Assembly (NCBI GenBank): GCA_963845975.1
Contig: CAWJUD010000002.1
Location: 1,860,001-1,924,000 of the forward strand
From: JBEKIK01 sp963845975
GTDB taxonomy: Bacteria; Planctomycetota; Planctomycetia; Pirellulales; Thermoguttaceae
Length of the DNA: 64,000 nucleotides
Direction of reading: 5' to 3'
Shown one piece after another: positions 1-8,253 of this stretch (positions are counted from its first letter, which is position 1; each line of letters opens with the position of its first letter). The translations under genes and the position numbers were made by a program. Under the pieces are notes generated by a model. It ran no database searches. It was not told the origin of the DNA and was given only the letters and a program-made list of their open reading frames with translations.

Positions 1-280
1 ATGCCACCGTTCCAGGCCCATTTGATCCGATCGAGTAACCGGTGGCCAAGTATGCTTCGCCATTCTTAAACACAATGAGGACACCCCCATCGCCGCTGTT
101 AAGAATAGCCAGTATGGATCGCTGAGGAGAACTAGAGACAATGTTGTGCAGGTTCCGTGTGGTCGTTGCGGGATCGCCGCACTCCGGCTCCAGCTTGATA
201 CCATCACAGAGGGGTTGGTATTGCTTACAGCCCTGTTTGAAGGCATTCAGCATTTCATTGTCAATGCGGATTTGGGACAT
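1..280 (-). CDS. Hypothetical protein, C-terminus outside window
   Basis: An open leftward frame starts at the ATG at 280 behind a good Shine-Dalgarno (AGGTGA, 6 nt upstream) and runs off the left edge after 93 codons without a stop. The visible part begins MSQIRIDNEMLNAFK and contains no motif I recognise; no signal peptide or membrane segment is seen. It is divergent from the recombinase at 373, so the 281-372 gap holds the promoters of both. Function unknown; the coding call rests on start context and open length. Confidence 0.55.
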   Translation of the reverse strand, partial: MSQIRIDNEMLNAFKQGCKQYQPLCDGIKLEPECGDPATTTRNLHNIVSSSPQRSILAILNSGDGGVLIVFKNGEAYLATGYSIGSNGPGTVA

Positions 281-372
281 GATTTCACCTGACCTTTGCT
301 TTGGTTTTCCTTGACAATCATAAGGTTGGTGTAATACTTGTACAGAACGTTAAACGTGACAAGGAATCAAAC

Positions 373-1068
373 ATGCAGATTATTGCATATTATTCACTGG
401 TTGACAAGAAGGTGGAAGATCAGCGGCTGGCGGTTGAGGCTTTTTCATCCGCGAATGAGGCTAAGATAATAGCCAGTTACATTGAACGCCGTGCTCGCAA
501 GTATTCCTGGGCAAAATTGACTCAGGCAATTGAACACTCAACGAAAACAGGGAGCCTTCTGGTCATCGCCAAATTGGGCCGGCTGGAGTACAACGTTGCA
601 GTTACTCAGCTTTTGCAGTCTTCCCAGGCCAATTTTGTGTGTCTTGACAAGCCACATATTACTCGGGATTCGATACACATGGCTGCGGAGATCGCCTGGG
701 ACAAAGTACAAAGAGCCAGTCAGCGTAAACGGGATACATTTGGCAAATTAAAGGCACAAGGGGTAAAATTTGCGTCTGCACGCCCGGATCATTGGAAAGG
801 TAGAGAGTATCTGCGAGGTGCTAAAAAAGGTGCCAAGGCTAGCGCCAAGGCTCGAACGGAGCGGGCAAAACAAGCTTATGAATATCTTATACCTAAAATT
901 CAAGAGTATAGGGCCAAAGGCGCGACATTCAATGAAATCGTGGAAGAATTTAATGCTCTGGGCTATTGCACGACAATCGGCACGAAATTCAACCGCCCGA
1001 CTCTAGTCCGCATTCTTCAGCGGGCCGAAGGCACAAAGCCTAAAAAGCGCGAGCCTGTGGAGGTCTAA
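373..1068 (+). CDS. Resolvase-like serine recombinase family protein
   Basis: A 231-aa protein with the outline of a serine recombinase N-terminal domain: an N-terminal strand AYYS (Ser8, where the catalytic serine sits), a following VEDQRLAVEAF helix resembling the usual xxQxxALxAxG stretch, and LVIAKLGRLEYN in place of the family's KLDRLxRN. It ends with a resolvase-type helix-turn-helix-like region (ATFNEIVEEFNALG...NRPTLVRIL). The start at 373 is chosen over upstream codons because of the AAGGAATC ribosome site. A perfect TTGACA lies at 311-316 but its -10 partner is poor. The arginine-rich catalytic motifs are degenerate, so activity as an integrase or resolvase is uncertain. It may act on the phage or on the neighbouring cargo block. 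Confidence 0.65.
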   Translation: MQIIAYYSLVDKKVEDQRLAVEAFSSANEAKIIASYIERRARKYSWAKLTQAIEHSTKTGSLLVIAKLGRLEYNVAVTQLLQSSQANFVCLDKPHITRDSIHMAAEIAWDKVQRASQRKRDTFGKLKAQGVKFASARPDHWKGREYLRGAKKGAKASAKARTERAKQAYEYLIPKIQEYRAKGATFNEIVEEFNALGYCTTIGTKFNRPTLVRILQRAEGTKPKKREPVEV

Positions 1069-1070
1069 CG

Positions 1071-1352
1071 ATGATTGAGCGCGAGAAAACCCAGTGGGGT
1101 GTGCGGCTAATATCAAAACCATTCACCCATGCCAACACAGACATGTATATCCAAGCCGACATATCAAAACCTCGGCCGAATCATAGCCCGGAGATCAAGT
1201 TCTATTTTAGCGGCACAACGGCAGCCCGCCCATTACGGCCTACCGATGTCATCGTTTGGAGGGAGCATTTGAAAGCGATCTCTGACGCGGCAAGGAGTGA
1301 GGCTGCTATGATGAAGGGGCGTCCCGAAGCAAAACGCAAAGTAAAAAAGTGA
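1071..1352 (+). CDS. Hypothetical protein, 93 aa
   Basis: Starts 2 nt after the recombinase stop and is probably co-transcribed with it. The product is basic (C-terminus PEAKRKVKK), with no membrane segment and no motif I recognise. The pairing with a recombinase suggests an accessory or directionality role, but nothing in the sequence shows that. Confidence 0.5.
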   Translation: MIEREKTQWGVRLISKPFTHANTDMYIQADISKPRPNHSPEIKFYFSGTTAARPLRPTDVIVWREHLKAISDAARSEAAMMKGRPEAKRKVKK

Positions 1353-1451
1353 TCGACTCCCACTTTGCGGCTTTTGTTTCCCCTTATTCCTTGTAAGACA
1401 TAGACTTTTTATACAATATCAGACTGTTCCTAATTTCATCTTACCATGAGT

Positions 1452-1999
1452 TTAGTTGACCTCTGAAAGGATGATTTCACGGAATTTTTGAAAAAGCTGA
1501 TTTTTGGGGTCTAGTTCCACAGCTTTATTTAAATCTGACAAGGATGCCTGGTAATTTGGGGCTATCTGTGCGCCAAAACAAGTCCACGAAGTGCAAAAGC
1601 CGAAGCTGATCCAGGATTAAAGGAGAGTGAACTATTGCAGTAATCAATAGCTGCTGCATAGTCACGTTGCTTGTAACTCTCGATTGCTGCAATCAGATAT
1701 CCGCCTTCCGATTTAATTCCTTTTTTACAATCTCGTCTTGCTTTAGGCCCCAATTCTGCTTCAATCTCTGTCACGAAAGCATACTCAATACGACTGATAT
1801 TTTCAAGAACGGCAGTTCTTCGCTTGTTATATTGTTTTAGAGTTTCTTCAATGGAAGTGCCAAGATTCCTCATTTCCTGAACAGCTTGAAGCTTGTCTTG
1901 AACTGCCTGAAGCATGTCAGGAATGTCAGATATCGGCAACCTGACGACTTGGCGGGCAGTCGCCTTACGCCGGCCTCGTATCCAATCAAAGAGTCCCAT
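1452..1999 (-). CDS. TPR-containing protein with a frame break near 1575
   Basis: The frame opens at the ATG at 1999 (MGLFDWIRGRRKATARQ) and stops early at 1562. The downstream sequence in another frame continues the same fold: after ...NPGSASAFALRGLVL the other frame reads AQIAPNYQASLSDLNKAVE and LDPKNQLFQKF, ending at TAA 1454-1452. Together these give a coiled-coil N-terminal half and two tetratricopeptide repeats (KQRDYAAAIDYCNSSLSFNP; NYQASLSDLNKAVELDP). The break sits in a T-run (plus-strand AAAA around 1573-1576), so a lost base is the simplest explanation. TPRs mediate protein-protein contacts; the partner is unknown. First gene product in the leftward membrane/TPR/ankyrin block by position, last by transcription. 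Confidence 0.6.
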
Positions 2000-2057
2000 G
2001 TGTATGTCCTCCTCTGTATCATGGTGTATAGCCTCACGTCACACTACATCTTGTTCG

Positions 2058-2678
2058 CTAAATGCGCACTGGCTTGTCGCTAGCAAAAAGCAGTGCCATC
2101 GAAGACACGCCAATCTGCCGGAACCAAGCGAACATGAAACCAACGGCCGCAACAGCGTGGCATAGATTGAATTGATCCACAGTTCCCTTCCAACCGACTG
2201 GTGGTGTAGGAAAGGTGTAATGTGTCCAGCGGGCAACATTTAAAATGAAGTCTGACCCTTGTTGCCACACCGGACAACCAAACGTCCAGAATAGGACCGC
2301 AAACACAGTTCCAGGAACCAAAATACCAACAGATTCCAAAGGAATAATTTCTTCTGGCCCTGCTCCACCAGTGAACTGCGAAAGAATCTTGTACCTCAAT
2401 GTATCGGCCATGCACTGACAAAACCACACGGCAATCCAACCCAAAATGAAACCACCCAACCCATGTGCGTACAATCCAACTAGAGGAAAAATCGCAGGGA
2501 TGTAGCCTTTGTAGATTGGAAGTGCAGTAGGATTCAGCAGAGCTATGATCCAAAGGATAGCTCCAACTACAATCGGACACCAGAGAGGATTGCCGCTGAT
2601 AGCATATAGGCCAAAACACATTGACACAATCCACCCCAGGACTGCCGAGAGTACCATGACTAATAGGATACCGCGCAT
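2058..2678 (-). CDS. Polytopic membrane protein
   Basis: 206 aa with about five hydrophobic segments: residues 2-25, 30-52, 62-90, a segment around 120-140 (VPGTVFAVLFWTFGCPVW) and one near the C-terminus (AVAAVGFMFAWF). The start at 2678 (MRGILLVM) is preferred over the longer reading because GGAGAACAG precedes it at proper spacing. No family is recognised. It precedes the TPR gene on the same strand with about 58 nt between them and may share its transcript. Confidence 0.55.
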   Translation of the reverse strand: MRGILLVMVLSAVLGWIVSMCFGLYAISGNPLWCPIVVGAILWIIALLNPTALPIYKGYIPAIFPLVGLYAHGLGGFILGWIAVWFCQCMADTLRYKILSQFTGGAGPEEIIPLESVGILVPGTVFAVLFWTFGCPVWQQGSDFILNVARWTHYTFPTPPVGWKGTVDQFNLCHAVAAVGFMFAWFRQIGVSSMALLFASDKPVRI

Positions 2679-2817
2679 AATCTGTTCTCCTATCAGGTAA
2701 AACATAACAGTAGCGATTTCGTGGTGCTACATTTCTGGCAACATGAATATAGAAAATCATTTATATTATCTACATATTCACAATATTCGCATTTGTACAG
2801 AATCATAGTCTATTCTG

Positions 2818-3513
2818 TCACTGTAATGAGTCCTGTAAAGTGAGTCGGCTCCACGGTTTCGCTTCGAGGTTTATGCCAGAGAGACGATCCTTTATGATTT
2901 TCATGTGTTGATCGAACTCCCGTTTGATAATCTCCTTGTCTGATCCTGCTTTTTGGTATCTTGTTCTCTGCTGTCCAATGTAAGTATCCAAGATGATGTC
3001 GAGCAGTGCAATCTGACGTGGAATCGCGTGGGCATCAATCACTGTATGGAAATGCACCTGCTCAACTGGCCCCATCTTCGGGTCCAGTGTAAGGTCATGC
3101 ACCTCTGGACCAGCCGAGTAACTTTTAAGGTGGTCAATCTTGTGTATGGCCCACTCGATAAGGCTAGAGGGCGGTATGGTGGAGTAGACCTCTCTCAGCC
3201 CTTCTTCCAGCCGACTTTCTGAAATACCCTGAGCAAGTTGCATAATGCCAAATATCTTGTCTGATAGAGTATCTGGGAGGCCACTCAGGCAGTAAGCCTT
3301 CTCAAGTGGAATGAGCTTAGTAACTCGCACTGTCTCCAGATCGCGTTGTCCCTTGATGTAAAAACCGAGAGCGACAAAAGAGACTACCACAACCGCTAAA
3401 CCAAATCCTCCCAGAGGCCCAACACTCAGCCCTGCTCTTCGTCCTTCACGGTTCAGTAGAAATATTAAAATGAAGGTTATGATGATGCTGACAATTGCGA
3501 CCTTGGTGGCCAT
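2818..3513 (-). CDS. Membrane-anchored hypothetical protein
   Basis: 231 aa. Two N-terminal transmembrane segments (about residues 4-20 and 33-55) precede a soluble domain of about 170 residues rich in charged helices (DLETVRVTKLIPLEKAYCL...). The start at 3513 is set by an excellent GGAGGAAAAG ribosome site. The upstream in-frame extension would overlap the next gene and is rejected. No known domain is recognised. The topology suggests a cytosolic domain tethered to the membrane. Confidence 0.5.
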   Translation of the reverse strand: MATKVAIVSIIITFILIFLLNREGRRAGLSVGPLGGFGLAVVVVSFVALGFYIKGQRDLETVRVTKLIPLEKAYCLSGLPDTLSDKIFGIMQLAQGISESRLEEGLREVYSTIPPSSLIEWAIHKIDHLKSYSAGPEVHDLTLDPKMGPVEQVHFHTVIDAHAIPRQIALLDIILDTYIGQQRTRYQKAGSDKEIIKREFDQHMKIIKDRLSGINLEAKPWSRLTLQDSLQ

Positions 3514-3559
3514 AACTTTTCCTCCATAAACAAGGTTGCTACACCCTTTCCATATCAAG

Positions 3560-4123
3560 TCACGTAAATAAGTTCCGAAGTTCCGGTGCAAGGTTTCCGA
3601 TCTCAGCGACAACTCTTCCAGCCATTTGTGGTTCAGGTACCATAAAATCACCCTCAGCACCGGGCAAACCAAACTTGCCTATCCTACTCACTGTACCCCG
3701 CACGAACCATGTAAGGCCAAAGTGAGTTCCAAGCAAGACGCAGCGGGCCAATATCATTGCAGCCTTGTCACCAAATTCTGGGGCAACAAGATATGCACGT
3801 TCCAAGGTCATGGAAAAGTCCCCTCCAATTGTGATAGGCAAGCTGAGTGATGAGGCGTGCATTGGCAAAATCCGATGACACAAAACTGCCGCAAGGTCGG
3901 GTGGCAATTGCAACACCAATTTCAGGAAGCCTCCCAGTTGCCTAGGTGTATAGGCGCTCATGCCTTTAAATCTACGCGGAGAGATTTCTTGCAGATTAGA
4001 TTCGGTTATTAGATTACGAAGGAGTTGGAGGTAATCGGATTGGCCTACTTGACGAAGTTGGTTCTCGGCATTCTCTTCGATTTGACGCTTCAAACCAGCA
4101 ATAATACGTGACTTCCGAAACAT
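3560..4123 (-). CDS. Hypothetical soluble protein
   Basis: 187 aa, no signal peptide. N-terminus MFRKSRIIAGLKRQIEEN is basic and helical; the middle is moderately hydrophobic (LPPDLAAVLCHRILP). No motif recognised. It lies 46 nt upstream of the membrane-anchored gene and just downstream of a small membrane protein, in the same leftward block. Confidence 0.45.
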   Translation of the reverse strand: MFRKSRIIAGLKRQIEENAENQLRQVGQSDYLQLLRNLITESNLQEISPRRFKGMSAYTPRQLGGFLKLVLQLPPDLAAVLCHRILPMHASSLSLPITIGGDFSMTLERAYLVAPEFGDKAAMILARCVLLGTHFGLTWFVRGTVSRIGKFGLPGAEGDFMVPEPQMAGRVVAEIGNLAPELRNLFT

Positions 4124-4141
4124 TTAGCACTTACTCCCTAA

Positions 4142-4342
4142 TTACCTTGTTAATATGGACCAATCTGGATTAAATATCTTGAATATCAAAAGTCCCAATA
4201 AAAGAATCGAAAACAATAATGACAGCACGCCTCTGATGTACATTCGATTTAGAAAACAATTGACCGCAAGAATAAACAGAATCAATGCCGGACCACCTAC
4301 GAAAATAACAGTAAAAAGATAGTAAGCGAGTGTGTTAAGCAT
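4142..4342 (-). CDS. Small two-segment membrane protein
   Basis: 66 aa from the ATG at 4342 (MLNTLAYYLFTVIFVGG). Two transmembrane helices cover residues 5-29 and 36-56. A longer in-frame reading to 4450 would overlap the ankyrin gene and is rejected. It follows the ankyrin-repeat gene by 13 nt on the same strand and may be its membrane partner. Confidence 0.45.
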   Translation of the reverse strand: MLNTLAYYLFTVIFVGGPALILFILAVNCFLNRMYIRGVLSLLFSILLLGLLIFKIFNPDWSILTR

Positions 4343-4355
4343 GATTTGTGTCCTA

Positions 4356-4784
4356 TCAGACAAGCAGGTAAACCAGCATTGCAATGGCCCACACGAAAAA
4401 CATGGCTTGGGCCGCACAGCCTCTCCTTGGTTCAGTGCCGGGCGTGTCAACGGCCCCGTGTTGGCGCAGCCACTTTACCAACTCAAGACGCTCGGCAGCG
4501 AGCCTCTTCCCGCCCATTTTCAAAGCGAGAGTATAGCCAGTGCGAGCCAACAAAAGCGTAGTTCCTCCCTTGTCGTTCACAGCATTGATGTTGGCTCCCC
4601 TAGCGATAAGATGCTTCGTCATAGCGACATGCCCTAGCGCTGCTGCCACGTGCAGAGGCGTTGTTCCTTCTTCCTCGGTAGCCTCGATGTCCGCTCCGCT
4701 TTCAAGAAGCTGATCCACACGCTGCTGATCGTCGGTACGAACAGCATCGAACAAAAGGCGATTGATGTCAGAGGTTTGTTCCAT
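4356..4784 (-). CDS. Ankyrin-repeat protein with C-terminal membrane anchor
   Basis: 142 aa. Residues 12-110 hold about three ankyrin repeats: VDQLLESGADIEATEEEG, then TTPLHVAAALGHVAMTKHLI and ARGANINAVNDKGGTTLLLA, then an ERLELVKWLRQHGAVD repeat. The last 18 residues form a hydrophobic anchor (AMFFVWAIAMLVYLLV). The start at 4784 fits a GGGGAGTC ribosome site and a promoter-like repeat just upstream (4811-4857). Ankyrin repeats are protein-binding modules; a tail-anchored version would dock a partner at the membrane. The partner is unknown. Confidence 0.65.
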   Translation of the reverse strand: MEQTSDINRLLFDAVRTDDQQRVDQLLESGADIEATEEEGTTPLHVAAALGHVAMTKHLIARGANINAVNDKGGTTLLLARTGYTLALKMGGKRLAAERLELVKWLRQHGAVDTPGTEPRRGCAAQAMFFVWAIAMLVYLLV

Positions 4785-4810
4785 CACTGGGGACTCCCCT
4801 ACCTGCTGCC

Positions 4811-4857
4811 AATTACCCGATAGTATAGTCAATTAGCTGGTGGGACAACAACCCCCC
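4811..4857 (-). promoter_or_regulatory. Promoter-like repeat, copy 1
   Basis: 47 bp matching 6531-6577 at 42 positions. Read leftward it holds TTGTTG, an 18-bp spacer and TATACT, a fair sigma-70-type -35/-10 pair. It lies about 35 nt from the ankyrin gene start. Conservation of both copies in front of leftward genes supports a promoter; a mobile-element remnant is the alternative. Confidence 0.55.
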
Positions 4858-5068
4858 CCTTCCAACAATCCTAAATTTAGCAAGGTTTTTCATTCCCTTA
4901 CTATTCACGTTTTCAAGGAATATAAAGAATAGCCTGAGCGGCTACTAATATGGTGGGGCGCGAGAACTATTCCAGAACGATCCAACTAATGGCAACAATT
5001 AACGCTAGGACAAAAAAATGCTGTTCATGGTTCTTTCTTATTGCCCGAGGCTCTGCGTAAGCCGCGCG

Positions 5069-6382
5069 CTACGGTGTTGGGGCCACGCTGCTTGGTTTTG
5101 GTTGTTTATCATCGGTCGAAGTCCACTCGGCTGCTAATCTCCTCGCCACCTTAGCAAACAATTCTTCCTCCGACCTCTGCCGCTTGTCGAAGCAGTTTAT
5201 GGCACGCTGGATTTCATCGAGTGCTCGTGCTTCATTTCCATCAATATGGTGGTGGATCGCCAAGTCGAGCAGCGTTCGGGCATGTTCAGGATCAAGTCCA
5301 AGGGCTGCTTCCCATGAGGACAATGCCTCATCATCCTTGCCGAGGGCGTAGAAGGCCGCGCCTTTATAGTAGTGCGCATCGGGCTGACTGGGGTACACAT
5401 CGAGAGCTTTGCTGCACACGTCGATTGTGTCCTGATATCTCTGGCTTCTGTTGTATAAATTCTCGGCTGTCACCGTGTAAAAAATGCCCACGACCCGTTC
5501 CGCACGTTTGACTCTCTCGGGGCGGTTGTTGTTTTGTCTGCGCACTTCTTGCAGGGCTTCGTCTGCGACACGGATCGCTTCTTCAAACTTGCCCTCTCTT
5601 GCAAGACGACTTGCCAAGGCAAGCCTTCTACCAAAGGATTGGCTGTTGTCGGTTGATTGCGCGGCAATGGCGAGCAAGACGGTGACAAAGACGATTCCGA
5701 TCACAGGCCACATGCGGCTAGAATGCCCTACACTTTGTGGCACATGAACCTCTGATGTCTGTGGAATCGTGAATCCGCCTGCTAACAGACCAAGTGATAA
5801 CCGGAAGATCGCTGCAAACGGTACTTCTAGCACTAGGAACGTCCCGACCATAGTAGCAAATGAAGGTTTAAGTACCTGAGCAGCATCCGGTCGGTAATAG
5901 CCGAACAGATACATGGCAAATGTTGATTGTTGTAGGCGGTTGCCGAAATCGGAAAGCCAATAACCGATAAGCGCGAGCAGACATGCAGAGATAGCGGCGC
6001 TCAGCAAAGGGAAGACATACTTCTCTAACGCTGGGTGCATTGCCATTGCGCCTCGCGGGTCATCCTCCTTCACTGCTTCGGCGTATCTGGAATACTGCTG
6101 AATGGTCCCAAGGGTGTGTGCGCCACCCCACGCCAAGCACCCGAGGCAGAAGCCGCTGAGTCCGCCAGTCAACGTGCCAACCACCAGTACAGTAGGACGT
6201 AGAATCAAGGCGAAGGGCACAGGAAAGAATGCCGTCAACAGACTCAGGACAATCACGTAGCTAACCAGGAGCGCAAACGAGTGGGGAGCGAGAGACATTA
6301 CGACCCAGAAGCACGAGGCGGACACAATGGACGCGACCACATGGATGATGAGTTGCCGTATGAGAAAATGTGGTTGGCGCAT
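5069..6382 (-). CDS. Polytopic membrane protein with C-terminal TPR domain
   Basis: 437 aa. The N-terminal half (residues 10-250) contains about six transmembrane segments, the first at residues 8-32 and the last a helix ending near SRMWPVIGIVFVTVLLAIAAQ. The C-terminal half is soluble and carries TPR-like repeats (FEEAIRVADEALQEV; YQDTIDVCSKALDVYP; DDEALSSWEAALGLDPEHA). The gene is transcribed leftward; the second copy of the promoter-like repeat lies about 150 nt upstream. With the TPR gene at 1452 and the ankyrin gene at 4356 it forms a block of membrane-linked scaffold proteins. Specific function unknown. Confidence 0.6.
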   Translation of the reverse strand: MRQPHFLIRQLIIHVVASIVSASCFWVVMSLAPHSFALLVSYVIVLSLLTAFFPVPFALILRPTVLVVGTLTGGLSGFCLGCLAWGGAHTLGTIQQYSRYAEAVKEDDPRGAMAMHPALEKYVFPLLSAAISACLLALIGYWLSDFGNRLQQSTFAMYLFGYYRPDAAQVLKPSFATMVGTFLVLEVPFAAIFRLSLGLLAGGFTIPQTSEVHVPQSVGHSSRMWPVIGIVFVTVLLAIAAQSTDNSQSFGRRLALASRLAREGKFEEAIRVADEALQEVRRQNNNRPERVKRAERVVGIFYTVTAENLYNRSQRYQDTIDVCSKALDVYPSQPDAHYYKGAAFYALGKDDEALSSWEAALGLDPEHARTLLDLAIHHHIDGNEARALDEIQRAINCFDKRQRSEEELFAKVARRLAAEWTSTDDKQPKPSSVAPTP

Positions 6383-6530
6383 GGAATTTCTCCATCGTTT
6401 TCTTATGCTAACATCCTGACGTTCGCGCGTCGTTCATATTGTCGTCATGGCCGGGCTATAGCCGTCTCTTTCTTCCTGATTCGATTCTTAGATGAAACAT
6501 CAATGGTAGGTAGATTTCCCATGAACTGTC

Positions 6531-6577
6531 AATTATCCGATAGTATAATAAATTGGCCGGTGGGACAACAACCCCCC
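6531..6577 (-). promoter_or_regulatory. Promoter-like repeat, copy 2
   Basis: Same 47-bp element as 4811-4857, with the TTGTTG-N18-TATACT arrangement fully kept although five other positions differ. It sits about 150 nt upstream of the membrane-TPR gene, leaving a long leader. Confidence 0.55.
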
Positions 6578-6776
6578 ATCTACACGCCAATAAAATGCGA
6601 AGTGACCCAGGTGCGAAAGTCCGGTTCTTCACAGAATTCCCGCTAATCCTGCTCCGTGAGGACCACAGTTCTCGAATCGAGCTTTCCGTGCGTTCTGGAT
6701 GACCTATGCGTCGTTAAGTTGTGCCTTTTCTTTTTGCCGCGTCATGGCTCAAGAATTCTCAGGAATTTCTGCAAGT
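6578..6776. other. Non-coding interval between cargo block and phage module
   Basis: No convincing gene on either strand. Short open frames here have no ribosome site and no protein-like composition. This is the natural place for a boundary between the 1-6.4 kb block and the phage late module, but no att-like direct repeat or tRNA end could be found inside the window. Confidence 0.4.
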
Positions 6777-6814
6777 TTCTGAATACAAATCCCATTTTTT
6801 ACACTTCTACATGT
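6777..6814 (+). promoter_or_regulatory. Phage bipartite motif, copy 1 (late module)
   Basis: TTCTGAA at 6777-6783, an 18-bp spacer, then CACTTCTACATGT at 6802-6814. The same two blocks with the same 18-bp spacing recur at 42389-42426 (leftward) and 42471-42508 (rightward). It lies 44 nt before the first gene of the rightward late module. Most likely a phage-specific promoter or operator. Confidence 0.7.
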
Positions 6815-6858
6815 AGCTACCAAAAGTATTGCAGCTAGTTTTCATCAAGAATGTAAAA

Positions 6859-7038
6859 ATGGCTAAGAATTGGATTCAAAACTCGATCAAGCATCCTGGC
6901 GCACTCACAGCACAGGCCAAGCGGGCCGGCATAACTGTCTCTCAGTACATTAACAATCCGCCCAAAGGCATTACCACAACCACCAAGTGCCGGATCGCTG
7001 AGGCTAAGACTCTGCGAAAACTGTCCAGGGCTAAGTAA
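6859..7038 (+). CDS. Small basic phage protein
   Basis: 59 aa, strongly basic. MAKNWIQNSIKHPGALTAQA resembles small proteins near lysis/structural genes of many phages that start with a W-I-x-x-x-I-K-H-P-G-A-L motif. Their function is unknown. First gene after the bipartite promoter-like motif. Confidence 0.6.
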   Translation: MAKNWIQNSIKHPGALTAQAKRAGITVSQYINNPPKGITTTTKCRIAEAKTLRKLSRAK

Positions 7039-7100
7039 TCCGCAGGGCTTCTATCGCAAGTCATGCTCACTGAAGTGGGCCTTTCTTTCAGTGCAAACCG

Positions 7101-7697
7101 ATGTTCTCTCGGCAACCAAAAAACGCGCTTGAGGTCAAGGCTGGCGATTTAATCGCCTTCAGTGGAGATTCGTTCATAAGCGATCTCGTGAATATCGCCA
7201 CCTACGGGTTTCCTCGTTGGGGAATCAGCCATGTGGGAATCATGGGGGAGGCTACGGATGGCCGCCTTTTGCTATTTGAATCTACGACTCTTGAAGGACT
7301 CCCTGACGAAATTACGGGAGAGAATTTTGCGGGAACTCAAGCTCATCATCTTGATCCTGATGTCGCAGCATATCGAGGCAAAGTATGGCATTATCCCTTA
7401 TACAGAGAGTTGTATGAAAGCGAGAGAAAACGCCTTGCTGATTTCTTAATGAAAACCATCCATGTCCCATACGATCAAATGGGCGCTATGCGGTCTGCTG
7501 GCGTGGGATTGTCGTGGATCGAGTCGTTGTTTCGAGAGCAAGACCTTCACAGTATTTTTTGTAGCGAATGGGTGATGGCGGCCTATGCCGAACTTGGAAT
7601 ACACCCGACATCAAACGCAAGCCGCTGGAATCCAAATCGAGTTATCCGTCATTTGAGACGACGTGAAATACTGCTAAAGCCACGGAGACTTAAATGA
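7101..7697 (+). CDS. Permuted NlpC/P60 (YiiX-like) papain-fold hydrolase
   Basis: 198 aa. The order of motifs fits the circularly permuted NlpC/P60 group: KAGDLIAFSG at the N-terminus, SHVGIMGEA with the active-site histidine (about residue 50), and IFCSEWVMAAYAELG with the likely catalytic cysteine (about residue 155). Known members are cell-wall peptidases or amidases, so a peptidoglycan hydrolase role (lysis or wall entry) is likely. No signal peptide. Its stop overlaps the next gene's ATG (ATGA), pairing it with another papain-like protein. Confidence 0.65.
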   Translation: MFSRQPKNALEVKAGDLIAFSGDSFISDLVNIATYGFPRWGISHVGIMGEATDGRLLLFESTTLEGLPDEITGENFAGTQAHHLDPDVAAYRGKVWHYPLYRELYESERKRLADFLMKTIHVPYDQMGAMRSAGVGLSWIESLFREQDLHSIFCSEWVMAAYAELGIHPTSNASRWNPNRVIRHLRRREILLKPRRLK

Positions 7698-8239
7698 GAC
7701 GGAGCATTTTTGGAATCATCCTGATTTTGGCGGCAGTTAATGAAGCCGAGCCAACGTTTCAACCTCTGAAAAAGATTTACCCTAGCGAACGCCCGATAGT
7801 TAATATTCCATTGGCCTTGAGGGAGCAAAACTGGGGCGGCGGCAGTTGTGTCTGGGCTTCCACCATTCCACTGCTTAGATGGCAAGGCCAGAATGAACTG
7901 GCCGATAAAGTGCGGAAAACTTACAGCGGCGGTGAATATCCTGAAGATCACAATGCCAAGATGGACAAACTTGGGATCAGGTATGCTTACACCACTAAAG
8001 GCGACGTGAGCTTCTTGGAATGGGCGTTAAAAACTCGAAGGGGCGCGGGCGTCACCGTGATGGGTGGCGCTCACATGGTTGATCTTGTAGCGCTGGATGA
8101 TAAGTATGCTTGTCTTTTGGACAATAATCACATTGATAAATTTATTTGGATTCCGCGAGAAACGTTTTTAGCCGAATGGAAAAGTTCATACGGCTGGGCC
8201 GTGACACCGGTGTACTCGCCTGCGGCACCATTACCCTAA
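7694..8239 (+). CDS. Secreted papain-like/C39-type cysteine peptidase homologue
   Basis: 181 aa with a hydrophobic N-terminus (RRSIFGIILILAAVNEA), probably a signal peptide or anchor. GGGSCVWAS supplies a likely catalytic cysteine (about residue 52), GGAHMVDLVAL the histidine (about 118) and LLDNNH a downstream Asn/Asp. This Cys-His-Asn layout is that of C39-like and related papain-fold peptidases. Translationally coupled to the permuted NlpC/P60 gene (ATGA overlap). Likely works in the periplasm in lysis or virion maturation; substrate unknown. Confidence 0.55.
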   Translation: MRRSIFGIILILAAVNEAEPTFQPLKKIYPSERPIVNIPLALREQNWGGGSCVWASTIPLLRWQGQNELADKVRKTYSGGEYPEDHNAKMDKLGIRYAYTTKGDVSFLEWALKTRRGAGVTVMGGAHMVDLVALDDKYACLLDNNHIDKFIWIPRETFLAEWKSSYGWAVTPVYSPAAPLP

Positions 8240-8253
8240 TTTTGGAGATTTGT

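Noticed and set aside
311..339. Promoter for the recombinase from the perfect TTGACA at 311
   Set aside because: No acceptable -10 hexamer at 16-18 bp; kept only as a remark in the gene entry.
2080..2760. 226-aa leftward frame overlapping the membrane protein
   Set aside because: No ribosome site and irregular, Cys/Arg/Trp-rich composition; the other frame gives clean membrane helices and a good start.
6660..6690. Possible tRNA T-arm or attachment site (TTCTCGAATCGAG)
   Set aside because: It does not fold into a tRNA arm with matching acceptor sequence, and no second copy was found to make an att pair.
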